A stretch of 42,910 nt of DNA from Bacillota bacterium (GTDB lineage Bacteria; Bacillota; Clostridia; Lachnospirales; Lachnospiraceae), in contig JAEYRK010000104.1 of assembly GCA_023435645.1 (NCBI GenBank), positions 1-42,910 on the forward strand. The letters run 5' to 3'. A program made the translations under genes and the position numbers. Each line of letters opens with the position of its first letter. Within the stretch, counting starts at the first letter, position 1. Positions 17,398-24,847 of this stretch are shown here, piece by piece. The notes under the pieces were generated by a model, which saw only the letters and a program-made list of their open reading frames with translations, was not told the DNA's origin and made no database searches.

Positions 17398-17916
17398 TTA
17401 TTCAATAACACCGACATAGGGTAAATTTCTATATAATTGCTGATAATCAAGACCATACCCGACCACGAATTTATCCGGTATCTCGAAGCCGACATACTTC
17501 ACATCTACATCCGTTACCCTGCGGTCCGGCTTGTCAAGCAGTGTACAAATACTGATGCTCTCGGGAGCCCTGGTGCTAAGCAAATCCATCAGATATGCCA
17601 GGGTCCTGCCGGAGTCAATGATATCCTCAACAATCAGTACATGCTGTCCCTGTATGGATTCATCCAGATCCTTCACAATTTTTACCCTGCCTGAGCTCAC
17701 GGTCTCATTGCCGTAGCTGGAAACGGACATGAAATCAAAGGTCAGCGGCAGTGTAATCCTCTTCGCTAAATCACAACTGAAAAATATACTACCCTTTAAA
17801 ATACAGATCAGATGAATGCTTTTTCCTTCATAATCCTTATTAATCTGCTCTGCCAATTCCTTAATTCTTAAATTAACCTGTTCCTCTGAGATTAAAACGC
17901 TTACGTTATCTTCCAT
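17398..17916 (-). CDS. hprT: Hypoxanthine phosphoribosyltransferase
   Basis: Purine salvage enzyme converting hypoxanthine or guanine plus PRPP to IMP or GMP; 172 aa, cytoplasmic. The PRPP-binding signature is VLIVEDIIDSGRTL (about 96-109), and the base-binding region KYVGFEIPDKFVVGYGLDY is near the C-terminus. The chosen ATG is 9 nt after GGAGG and gives MEDNVSVLISEEQ, the usual family start; seven more codons upstream are open but overlap tilS further. It overlaps the end of tilS by 11 bp, so tilS-hprT-ftsH are one unit as in B. subtilis. Confidence 0.96.
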   Translation of the reverse strand: MEDNVSVLISEEQVNLRIKELAEQINKDYEGKSIHLICILKGSIFFSCDLAKRITLPLTFDFMSVSSYGNETVSSGRVKIVKDLDESIQGQHVLIVEDIIDSGRTLAYLMDLLSTRAPESISICTLLDKPDRRVTDVDVKYVGFEIPDKFVVGYGLDYQQLYRNLPYVGVIE

Positions 17917-19375
17917 CTTCTTTTTCCTCCGCATCATTTATACTAATCGAAAGTAATCTACCTGTTTCCTCTGTAATCTTATACTTCTCACTCATGCGTT
18001 CCCCGTCTCCGAGTATCCACATAATATGGCTGCCATCGGCAATCAGCAGTATCGAATCTCTCTGGTCCTTTGGAAGCTTACGATCTATGAAGTAATCCTT
18101 CAGTCTTTTCGTTCCACCCTGACCGTTAATCTGCAGATAATCTCCCTCTTTCCGGGTTCTAAGCTCTAAAGCATTCTCTATTTTATCATAGTCAAACCAT
18201 TTCGTACAACTGTTTTTAGGAAATGTTAATCCTTTTTCTGCGGGCCTTATTTTTGTCTCTACAACCTTCCTTACAGAGGCTACCAATACCCTGCCTGGAA
18301 TCTTCAGTTTAACCGGCTCTAGCTGCTTAAGAGTATCCTCCTTTTGCTTCCACTCCTCACTCTGCCTAAGGACCCGAACCGTATGATAGCTGCGCTTCGC
18401 TCTTATATTGTTGGGTAGGCTGATTTGCTTTCCTACTTGCTTTTCCAATAGCTCCAGTAGCTTCAGGACATGGGTTCTGCTCATATCCTTACGGCTTCCG
18501 GTCAGACCTTCCAGTATCTTCATTAAGATACCCTTCTGAATAACGATATCCTCCTGCGACATAGCGATGGAATCAAATTCATAATAGGAAGCACCATCCA
18601 TCGACTGAAAGCGCACCAGTTCCTCAAACCTGGCTGCGACCTGCCTTCCTATGAAATCACTCGCTTCTCTCAGCTCCTCTGCTGCCTCAGTAATATGCGT
18701 GACAGCCTCCGCATTGATCTCCCTTGCTACATAGGGCAACACCTGATGGCGTAGCTTATTCCGGCTATAGTATTCCATAAAATTACTGGCATCGTTACGG
18801 TATTCAAATTTATTTTGGCTTAGGTATGCTTCTATCTCTTCCCTTAGAGCAAATAGAATCGGCCGGATTATGGTAATGGTAGTAGTTCCGGCCTCCCACA
18901 CTGCCTCTCTTTGGGAGGGAATTCCGCTGAGTCCTCTGAGGCTGCTGCCACGAAACAGGTGAAAAAGTATTGTTTCTGCATTATCATTTCTATTATGTGC
19001 AATTGCTATTTTATTACACCCATGAGTACTGCAAATCTCCAGAAATGTCCTGTAACGGAGTTCTCTTCCTGCCTCCTCCTCAGACATGCCCTCTTCCCTG
19101 GCTATGCGCGGAATATCATAATGATAACTATAGAACTTCAGTCCTAAGCGCTCAGTCAGATCCCTCACAAAGGCTTCATCCCTGTCAGCTGCTTCCCCAC
19201 GAATGCCGTGATGGACATGGGTCACGACCAGCTCTATGGATATCTGCCGGGATATTTCCACCAGTATATGAAGGAGACAGACCGAATCAGCGCCGCCGGA
19301 TACCCCGACAACGATTTTATCACCCTCGCTTATTAAATTATTCTCATTCACATAATCCGTTACTCTCTTCAGCAT
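17906..19375 (-). CDS. tilS: tRNA(Ile)-lysidine synthetase
   Basis: Converts the wobble cytidine of tRNA-Ile(CAU) to lysidine so that it reads AUA; ATP-dependent, essential in most bacteria. The 489-aa protein has the N-terminal PP-loop VVGVSGGADSVCLLH (about 22-36), the HNRNDNAETILFHLFRGS segment, and a C-terminal TilS domain (TRKEGDYLQINGQGGTKRLK, then DRKLPKDQRD). Its partner tRNA-Ile(CAU) is not in the window; the nearby CAU tRNA resembles elongator tRNA-Met instead. A GGATGAAGGA site precedes the ATG. It lies between spoIIE and hprT, the conserved order. Confidence 0.96.
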   Translation of the reverse strand: MLKRVTDYVNENNLISEGDKIVVGVSGGADSVCLLHILVEISRQISIELVVTHVHHGIRGEAADRDEAFVRDLTERLGLKFYSYHYDIPRIAREEGMSEEEAGRELRYRTFLEICSTHGCNKIAIAHNRNDNAETILFHLFRGSSLRGLSGIPSQREAVWEAGTTTITIIRPILFALREEIEAYLSQNKFEYRNDASNFMEYYSRNKLRHQVLPYVAREINAEAVTHITEAAEELREASDFIGRQVAARFEELVRFQSMDGASYYEFDSIAMSQEDIVIQKGILMKILEGLTGSRKDMSRTHVLKLLELLEKQVGKQISLPNNIRAKRSYHTVRVLRQSEEWKQKEDTLKQLEPVKLKIPGRVLVASVRKVVETKIRPAEKGLTFPKNSCTKWFDYDKIENALELRTRKEGDYLQINGQGGTKRLKDYFIDRKLPKDQRDSILLIADGSHIMWILGDGERMSEKYKITEETGRLLSISINDAEEKEDGR

Positions 19376-19511
19376 TCCTTCATCCCATGTAATCCTACTC
19401 TCCCGCCATCTCAGGCAGGATCATCAGGTGCTAATTCAAATTTCCCTGGCCACTACTTTTATCTCATCATAATCTATTCATTACTAATTTTCAATCCATT
19501 TTATTCTTCTT

Positions 19512-21800
19512 CTATTTTAACCAAATTCCAGCAGTAATTACAGTCATATCATCCTTTGGTGTATAATTACTCTGTGCCAGGGCATTGTCCAGAATACGAT
19601 TGGCTATCTCCTGTGGATTGATACTATTCATTTCACTGATGAGCCGCTCCATATAAGCCTCCTTATTCTCCTCCCCAATGGAATCCAGTACGCCATCCGT
19701 TACCATAATAATGATATCGCCCTCATAAAGCTTCTTCGTCACCGAATCATAGTCTACAGTTCCAAACATCCCGATGGGTAAGGTCGTAGAGCTAATGGTT
19801 TCCACCCAGTGATCACGTTTAATGAAAGCAGCAGCCGCTCCGATCTTCGTAAACTCACACATACCGGTAAACAGATTGATCATTCCCAAATCCATCGTTG
19901 TAAAGCTCTGCTTGTCCGCTTTCAGCACCAGGCTGGAATTAATCAGCTTAATGGCCGTCTCCGTCTTGAAGCCAGCTTCTACCAGCTGCTCCAGAAGACC
20001 TATCACCGTCTCACTCTCCCGGCCGGCCTCAGATCCCGTTCCCATACCATCCGACAGGGCGATCATGTAGTCGCCGCTTTCGAGCTTCAGCAGTGAGAAG
20101 TTATCCCCCGACACATTATCCTTCATTGCCCTGGCTACACCGGTCAGAAGCTTGAATTTCGTATCCTCTAGAAAGGTGAAATGATCATACTCCCTAGACA
20201 GTACCGTCTTGGAGGAATCCGAAACCCGAAATCTAATCCCAAGGGCCTCACCGATCAGACCTGCTACCTCCTTTGCGGTAATGCACCTTCCCCTGGAGGC
20301 CGAGGCATGCAGATAGATTTCCCTTCGCTTATCATTTCGCTCAATCATCACAATACTCCTCACCCGGATATGACCGGCATTCAGCCTCCGCCGAACGATC
20401 TCCTCCTCCGGCTTTCGGGATAGGGCAGTACTGTAGATATCTCCCGTGATACTCTGGATGCATTGGGATACCTCCTTCAGCTGATCGGCAATCACCTCCC
20501 TGCTTTCAGCGATACGATTGCTCCAGATTTGGTTTAGCTTTGCAATCTCAAAGCCCCTGTTTGTTTCCTGAAGAAACTGATCCGCACAGATACAGGAATC
20601 CAGAAAGGGCTTAGGAATATCCTCCTTCTCTATAAATCCGTTTTTCTCAGCGATATCAAACATGCTGCAGGTAGATTGATAGGTATTCTGAAAATTCTGT
20701 TCCCAACATAAGCTGCATTTATCACAATTTCTACAGAGCTTCTCAGAGATGTCTTCAAAGATATCATTAAGCTCCTCTTGCCTCAGCTGCGCTTGCTTCT
20801 CCGTAACTGATTCCAGAGTTTTTGATAGCCTCAGGAAGGAATCAGAGAATACCTTCATTCTGGAGCTTGCGATCTTCTTCAGATTGAGGGAGGCCAAAGA
20901 ATCCCTACCTTCCCCTTCCACAGAATCAATACGGTAGATGATGCTATGGGGTAGCATAAGAAAAATTAGGATAGCCGAGGCCAGAGCACCGATTTCTCTT
21001 ACGGAAAGTGCCATATCCTCATAGATCAGGCCTCCGAAGCCTGCGGAAATAGCGAAAATAGCTGCCGTAGGGATCCTACCCAGCTCACGGAAGGCAGCTG
21101 TGATCACTCCCATGATAGTGAAGATACTGATGCCGGACAGAGGAGCTCCCCGTAGCGTTAAAGCGATGCCCGATACCGCTCCCGCTACCGTTCCCTGACC
21201 CACACCGTATTTATAAGTAAATAGCAGTATGATAAAATAAACCGCTGTATCAACCGGTGCAACCTTCGGTCCACCAAAATCAGGAACTGCATATAGAAAT
21301 ACAGCTACAAGGAAGGCCAGACTTACCATCTGTTCATTGCTGATCCTATCATTTTTTCCCTCCTTCAGCAGAAAGCCTGCCCCACTCCCAAAGATGACCG
21401 CCGATACATAAGCAATCACGGACTCAAGAGCAGCCAATGCAACAAAATCCGCCGACCATCCCTTGGAAGCAGCCTCCATCAGGGAGAAGATTCCCAATAA
21501 TACGGAAGGCAGGGCATAAAGGACAGACTTAGGGATATCCTTTCTTTTTAACAGCGGTGACCCAAGAAGTAGAACGGAAGCCACCAAGGTTAAGAGGTAC
21601 TTAAGTGCAGCAGTAAGTGGCAGTGTACTAAAGACACCGGCAAGAACCGCAAAAAAAAGCAGCCCTCCTCCCCCAGCCCTCTCAAGATACGCCGCTGTGA
21701 AAATGCCGATTGCAAGGGGATCCATTTGAAAGAATACAGCCCTTGCTATTACAAAACTAATTAGATATACCAAGATTGATCTGATTCGTAAATATTTCAT
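19512..21800 (-). CDS. spoIIE: Stage II sporulation protein E (PP2C phosphatase)
   Basis: Membrane serine phosphatase that dephosphorylates SpoIIAA and so releases sigma-F in the forespore; also involved in the polar septum. The 762-aa protein has about ten transmembrane helices in the first 300 residues, a middle region with cysteine pairs (CRNCDKCSLCWEQ) and a C-terminal PP2C domain (about 550-760) with metal-binding LSDGMGTGSEAG and VTDGVLDSIGEEN. The frame is open 11 codons further upstream, but AAAGGAG sits 9 nt before the ATG at 21800. Expression is probably driven by a Spo0A-activated promoter directly upstream. Confidence 0.96.
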   Translation of the reverse strand: MKYLRIRSILVYLISFVIARAVFFQMDPLAIGIFTAAYLERAGGGGLLFFAVLAGVFSTLPLTAALKYLLTLVASVLLLGSPLLKRKDIPKSVLYALPSVLLGIFSLMEAASKGWSADFVALAALESVIAYVSAVIFGSGAGFLLKEGKNDRISNEQMVSLAFLVAVFLYAVPDFGGPKVAPVDTAVYFIILLFTYKYGVGQGTVAGAVSGIALTLRGAPLSGISIFTIMGVITAAFRELGRIPTAAIFAISAGFGGLIYEDMALSVREIGALASAILIFLMLPHSIIYRIDSVEGEGRDSLASLNLKKIASSRMKVFSDSFLRLSKTLESVTEKQAQLRQEELNDIFEDISEKLCRNCDKCSLCWEQNFQNTYQSTCSMFDIAEKNGFIEKEDIPKPFLDSCICADQFLQETNRGFEIAKLNQIWSNRIAESREVIADQLKEVSQCIQSITGDIYSTALSRKPEEEIVRRRLNAGHIRVRSIVMIERNDKRREIYLHASASRGRCITAKEVAGLIGEALGIRFRVSDSSKTVLSREYDHFTFLEDTKFKLLTGVARAMKDNVSGDNFSLLKLESGDYMIALSDGMGTGSEAGRESETVIGLLEQLVEAGFKTETAIKLINSSLVLKADKQSFTTMDLGMINLFTGMCEFTKIGAAAAFIKRDHWVETISSTTLPIGMFGTVDYDSVTKKLYEGDIIIMVTDGVLDSIGEENKEAYMERLISEMNSINPQEIANRILDNALAQSNYTPKDDMTVITAGIWLK

Positions 21801-21850
21801 ATTGCTCTGCTCCTTTAGCTTCCAATGTCGCAACGATGTACGTGCTTGCT

Positions 21851-21884
21851 ATTATAGGCAGTAGCAAATGAAATCTTTGTCAAA
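21851..21884 (-). promoter_or_regulatory. spoIIE promoter with Spo0A box and 21-bp spacer
   Basis: On the minus strand TTGACA (complement of 21878-21883) and TATAAT (complement of 21851-21856) are both perfect but 21 bp apart instead of 17. The -35 lies inside TTTGTCAAA (21876-21884, plus strand), an exact match to the Spo0A box TTTGTCRAA. A second, weaker box (CTTGTCAAT, complement of 21910-21918) lies upstream. In B. subtilis, spoIIE and spoIIG promoters have the same over-long spacer and are activated by Spo0A~P with sigma-A. The rest of the gene-free interval 21801-22161 holds only this promoter and the tRNA terminator. Confidence 0.8.
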
Positions 21885-22130
21885 TATCATACCACGAAAC
21901 CAAAAACTTATTGACAAGAATTCCATAGAAACTCTGTTTCTATCGAATGTAGGAGCCTCAGTCATGTTAAGAACCTGATAACGAATCCCCCCGAACCACT
22001 TAATAAAAATATGTAGCTTTACAATTGCAATCATTCTTTACCCTAGACTGAAGCCCTACATTTTTCTGAGTTGCCCGGATATTATGTTCACTTTCAACGA
22101 TGAAAGGTCCATTCTAAAATTTAGTACAAA

Positions 22131-22155
22131 AAAAGGGCTGTTTTCCACAACCCTT
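22131..22155 (-). terminator. Intrinsic terminator of the tRNA-Met gene
   Basis: On the minus strand AAGGGTTGT, a 5-nt loop and ACAGCCCTT form a 9-bp stem (one G-U pair), followed by a run of T (complement of the A-run ending at 22134). It lies just after the tRNA. Confidence 0.8.
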
Positions 22156-22161
22156 ACCTAA

Positions 22162-22235
22162 TAGCGAAGGACGGATTTGAACCGCCGACACTGCGGGTAT
22201 GAACCGCATGCTCTCGCCAACTGAGCTACTTCGCC
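22162..22235 (-). tRNA. tRNA-Met (CAU), probably elongator
   Basis: A full cloverleaf can be drawn on the minus strand: acceptor GGCGAAG with CTTCGCT (G1-U72 wobble pair), D-stem GCTC/GAGC, anticodon stem TGCGG/CCGCA with loop TTCATAC (anticodon CAU), T-stem GGCGG/CCGTC with loop TTCAAAT, discriminator A. CCA is not encoded. The G1-U72 pair and the absence of the three GC pairs of initiator tRNA agree with elongator tRNA-Met of Bacillus. It lies between divIC and spoIIE, where B. subtilis also has a tRNA-Met gene. Confidence 0.92.
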
Positions 22236-22250
22236 AAAGTGACGAATTTC

Positions 22251-22279
22251 ATTATATCTGCTTTCTCAGTGCTTGTCAA
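22251..22279 (-). promoter_or_regulatory. Consensus sigma-A promoter of tRNA-Met
   Basis: On the minus strand TTGACA (22274-22279) and TATAAT (22251-22256) with a 17-bp spacer, a perfect match. Predicted transcription start is about 10 bp before the tRNA 5' end. Confidence 0.85.
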
Positions 22280-22347
22280 TGGTAAAATTCTTCTTTTGAA
22301 GTACAAAAGAGCTACCCGAAAGCACTTCCCGAAAAGCGTATGAGGCC

Positions 22348-22635
22348 CTATTCCTCCTCCCGTTCAAAAAGTATCTCATAATCATATACAAGACCCAGCT
22401 TCTCACGAGCAACCTCTTCTATATACTTTTTCGTTTGAACATAAGCCTCATAATTCTTAATATCAGTGCGCCTCTCTTCCTCTTCTTTCATCCGGGATTC
22501 CAGGCTGGCCTTTCGTTCCAACAGGGAGTCTCTCTCATCCTCCAGACCTATTTTCTTGTAAGCAACGATTCCGCAGATACTTAATACAAAAAAAGCAATG
22601 ATCCCAATGCCTGTCCTTTTCTTTCTTCTACTCAT
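22348..22635 (-). CDS. divIC: DivIC/FtsB-type septum formation initiator
   Basis: Small bitopic division protein, 95 aa. A basic N-terminus (MSRRKKRTG) is followed by one membrane helix (about 10-27), then a coiled coil (about 30-60) and an extracytoplasmic end with YVQTKKYIEEVAREKLGLV, the conserved signature of the family. In B. subtilis DivIC works with FtsL and DivIB at the division septum. It follows yabQ by 47 bp, the conserved gene order, and is followed by the tRNA-Met promoter region. Confidence 0.9.
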   Translation of the reverse strand: MSRRKKRTGIGIIAFFVLSICGIVAYKKIGLEDERDSLLERKASLESRMKEEEERRTDIKNYEAYVQTKKYIEEVAREKLGLVYDYEILFEREEE

Positions 22636-22682
22636 CTTCCTGTCCCATCTCCCTAGATTGAAAATACGGCATGGATATTATC

Positions 22683-23381
22683 CTATTCTCTCCCTACCGT
22701 CTTTCTTCTACCAATAGAGCCTGACCTTTGAACTACTGATCTTCGATATGTTATATTTAATGAATCCCGTTCATCTTTTTGCCTGTGGTCACCTTCGGAA
22801 CGTGAATCCTTTCCAGAATTCTTCCCTTTTGTATTCTTATTCGCTTCTTCCTTCTTGCCTTTTTTCTCTGCCCTTTTGGCAGCCTTTATTTCAAGACGCT
22901 TGGTACGCTTTTCCCGTCTGATATCTCGTTTCTTGTTCAACGTTATTCTAACTGATTTTACGATTTTTTTCAATTGGAAATAAAACTTTGAAAAATACTT
23001 TTTCAATTTTAAGGTCACAAACCGAAGCACTCTGAGGCTTCTGTTGATGAGAATGCAGACAGGGCGCAACAACAGCTGGAGGGCTTTGGTCATCCATGTA
23101 ACGAACAGATCGCTGAAGATAAAATGATACAGGGTCATTCCTATTCCCATCCCCATGACGGAAAAGCCGCGTATCGTCCCATTATTCATCGTATAAATCA
23201 TGGCAAAGATGAACAGACTGGCAAGTACCCAGAATATGATATCCTCTATAGCAAGAATTATAACATTATGCGGTATCAGCCTCCTGAGTATCCGTAGGAT
23301 ATCATATACCAGTAAAATAATTACTCCCCAGAGAATTGACATGAAAAAGAACTGCAGTTCAACCGTAATCGCTTCATTCAT
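22683..23381 (-). CDS. yabQ: Spore cortex biosynthesis protein YabQ
   Basis: Membrane protein required for spore cortex formation in B. subtilis, located in the mother-cell membrane around the forespore. The 232-aa protein has an N-terminal domain of about four transmembrane helices (about 1-110; MNEAITVELQFFFMSILWG, GVIILLVYDILRILRR). The C-terminal half (about 125-232) is very rich in Lys and Arg and looks disordered and cytoplasmic. The ribosome-binding site is AGGAGG. It begins 9 bp after yabP ends, so the two are one operon. Confidence 0.9.
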   Translation of the reverse strand: MNEAITVELQFFFMSILWGVIILLVYDILRILRRLIPHNVIILAIEDIIFWVLASLFIFAMIYTMNNGTIRGFSVMGMGIGMTLYHFIFSDLFVTWMTKALQLLLRPVCILINRSLRVLRFVTLKLKKYFSKFYFQLKKIVKSVRITLNKKRDIRREKRTKRLEIKAAKRAEKKGKKEEANKNTKGKNSGKDSRSEGDHRQKDERDSLNITYRRSVVQRSGSIGRRKTVGRE

Positions 23382-23390
23382 ACAGGCCTC

Positions 23391-23678
23391 CTATTTGAAA
23401 AGCCTGCCAAATAAGGATTCCCCTGTTTTACCATAGCTTGCATTATCAGAATAGGTCAAGCTGTCAATCCTTCCGTCAATATCAACCTCTCCCTTTTCTA
23501 AGGTCAAACGATTCACATGGAGCTCCTGACCTCGAATCATCAGGATTCCCTGTTCCGTCTGAAGGAGCACTTCACCGGCATCAAAGGAGAGCACATCATT
23601 GACACCGGTTATCGCAGCTGATTTTCTGGCATTAATATTCAGCCTATGACCCTTCAGAATTTGTTGTTTTTCTTCCAT
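23391..23678 (-). CDS. yabP: Sporulation protein YabP
   Basis: Small sporulation protein, 95 aa, with the all-beta YabP domain over almost its whole length (HRLNINARKSAAITGVNDVL, then LNV-like strands). In B. subtilis it is expressed under sigma-E in the mother cell and is needed, directly or through yabQ, for cortex. AAAGGAGG precedes the ATG. Ninety-seven bases separate it from rqcP, and they contain an imperfect hairpin, so a separate sporulation promoter there is possible, but I could not identify convincing sigma-E elements. Confidence 0.92.
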   Translation of the reverse strand: MEEKQQILKGHRLNINARKSAAITGVNDVLSFDAGEVLLQTEQGILMIRGQELHVNRLTLEKGEVDIDGRIDSLTYSDNASYGKTGESLFGRLFK

Positions 23679-23701
23679 AAATAAGCCTCCTTTAATATAC
23701 T

Positions 23702-23760
23702 AAAAGTCCTGGTAGATACATGACCAAGTTATATCTTTTTAAGTATATGAGGAGACTTTT
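23702..23760 (-). terminator. Possible weak terminator or attenuator between rqcP and yabP
   Basis: AAAAGTC (23702-23708) pairs with GACTTTT (23754-23760), and GATAC/GTAT pairs inside with mismatches between. On the minus strand the stem ends in TTTTA. The hairpin is imperfect, so this is a low-confidence call. Confidence 0.3.
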
Positions 23761-23775
23761 GACTTAATGACGGTT

Positions 23776-24015
23776 TTAGAGATACTTAATAAGCTCCTTT
23801 GCCTCGTCTTTTCTAACGGTTTCCTGAATATCCAGTACCTCAACCTTTACTGCCTTGGTGCCAAAGCCTATCTCTATAATGTCGCCCTCTTTTACCGTGG
23901 AGGAGGCCTTAGCCGGCTTCCCGTTAATCATAACCCTACCGGCATCACAAGCCTCATTTGCCACTGTCCTTCGTTTGATCAATCTGGATACCTTCAAAAA
24001 TTTATCTAGTCTCAT
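23776..24015 (-). CDS. rqcP: S4-domain RNA-binding protein RqcP (YabO/Hsp15-like)
   Basis: A 79-aa protein consisting of one S4 RNA-binding domain (MRLDKFLKVSRLIKRRTVANE, then GRVMINGKPAKASSTVKEGD). In B. subtilis RqcP works with RqcH in ribosome-associated quality control, adding alanine tails to nascent chains on stalled 50S subunits. Length and gene position (before yabP) match. AAAGG precedes the ATG. Upstream lie about 430 bp of repeats and then the terminator of hup, so its promoter is unclear. Confidence 0.92.
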   Translation of the reverse strand: MRLDKFLKVSRLIKRRTVANEACDAGRVMINGKPAKASSTVKEGDIIEIGFGTKAVKVEVLDIQETVRKDEAKELIKYL

Positions 24016-24050
24016 ATGTTATCCTTTCCTTTCTTCTCCTCTCCCTTAAC

Positions 24051-24114
24051 ACGCAACCTCTCGGATCTCTTTGCACGCAACCTCTCGGATCCCTTAGCAC
24101 GCAACCTCTCGGAT
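24051..24114. repeat. 24-bp tandem repeat, three units
   Basis: The 16-bp core ACGCAACCTCTCGGAT starts at 24051, 24075 and 24099, a 24-bp period, and occurs again at 24223 as part of the longer duplication. The units create reading frames with repeated peptide strings, but nothing else supports translation. Confidence 0.8.
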
Positions 24115-24330
24115 CCCATATGGGATCCTCGGGTTCGCGGGCTCGCTCGCTTCCTTCTCCTCTCAGAACTCGGATGCTTGCTGCGCAACCCTCCGCCGGA
24201 GTAACCTCTCTCATCAATTAACACGCAACCTCTCGGATCCCATATGGGATCCTCGGGTTCGCGGGCTCGCTCGCTTCCTTCTCCTCTCAGAACTCGGATG
24301 CTTGCTGCGCAACCCTCCGCCGGAGTAACC
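24099..24330. repeat. 108-bp direct duplication containing an 18-bp perfect palindrome
   Basis: 24099-24206 and 24223-24330 appear identical (offset 124 bp). Each contains GGATCCCATATGGGATCC (24111-24128 and 24235-24252), a perfect palindrome. Between the copies lie 16 unrelated bases. Near-identity suggests a recent duplication or selection for sequence. Confidence 0.85.
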
Positions 24331-24417
24331 CAGCCCACGATTACAAGTAAACTTGTATCGTGGACTGAGTTACTCAGCGGAAAACGCGATGCATTTTCCG
24401 GTTCTGAGAGGAGAAGG
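24277..24417. repeat. 141-bp imperfect palindrome (hairpin element)
   Basis: Ends match perfectly over 17 bp: CCTTCTCCTCTCAGAAC (24277-24293) with its complement at 24401-24417. Inner matches are GAGTAACCCAG (24323-24333) with CTGAGTTACTC (24365-24375) and CCACGATTACAAGT (24335-24348) with ACTTGTATCGTGG (24351-24363). The upstream duplicate copy contains only the left half. A mobile-hairpin or structured-RNA nature is likely; there is no credible gene. Confidence 0.75.
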
Positions 24418-24447
24418 TGCTTCGCTTCACCTTCGCGCAATATAAAA

Positions 24448-24499
24448 AGGCTGTTTTAAAACCCTACACCCCATCGAGATACGGAATTTAAAACAGCCT
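24448..24499 (-). terminator. Intrinsic terminator of hup
   Basis: AGGCTGTTTTAAA (24448-24460) pairs perfectly with TTTAAAACAGCCT (24487-24499), a 13-bp stem with a 26-nt loop. On the minus strand it is followed by TTTTT. It lies 16 bp after the hup stop codon. Confidence 0.85.
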
Positions 24500-24515
24500 C
24501 TTTTGTTTTAAATAA

Positions 24516-24791
24516 CTATGCGTTAATAACGTCCTTTAAAGCCTTACCTGCTTTGAACTTAGGTGCTTTAGAAGCAGCAATTGTCATGGGAGCGTTTGTT
24601 AATGGATTCCTTCCGGTTCTAGCGGGTCTCTCAGAAACTTCAAATGTTCCGAAGCCTACTAACTGAACCTTCTCACCCTTGGTTAATTCCTCTGTAACCA
24701 CATCGATGAAAGCCTTTAAAGCCTTCTCTGAATCCTTTTTAGAAAAATCTGTTTTCTCTGCAATAGCTGCAACTAATTCTGCTTTGTTCAT
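24516..24791 (-). CDS. hup: DNA-binding protein HU
   Basis: Nucleoid-associated protein that binds and bends DNA as a dimer, 91 aa. It has the typical start MNKAELVAAIAEKTDFSKKD, the helical half with VQLVGFGTFEVSERPARTGR, and the beta-arm ending NPLTNAPMTIAASKAPKFKAG. The frame is open for 24 further codons upstream, but GAGGAGG sits just before the ATG at 24791, and the family begins there. It lies 56 bp after mazG; B. subtilis has no hup at this place, though the pair mazG-hup occurs in Clostridia. The terminator at 24448-24499 ends its transcript. Confidence 0.97.
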   Translation of the reverse strand: MNKAELVAAIAEKTDFSKKDSEKALKAFIDVVTEELTKGEKVQLVGFGTFEVSERPARTGRNPLTNAPMTIAASKAPKFKAGKALKDVINA

Positions 24792-24847
24792 GGATTTCTC
24801 CTCCTCTAAAGTGATAGTTATATTTTTGTAAATAATCATAACGATTA

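Noticed and set aside
21852..22034. A minus-strand frame of 60 codons upstream of spoIIE
   Set aside because: It overlaps the spoIIE promoter and Spo0A boxes and has no family resemblance.
22162..22235. tRNA-Ile(CAU), the TilS substrate, since the anticodon is CAU and tilS is near
   Set aside because: The acceptor stem with G1-U72 and overall sequence fit elongator tRNA-Met of Bacillus better.
24012..24440. A minus-strand frame of about 142 codons through the repeat region
   Set aside because: It consists of repeated strings created by the 24-bp and 108-bp repeats, the two long copies fall in different frames, and no ribosome-binding site or family resemblance exists.
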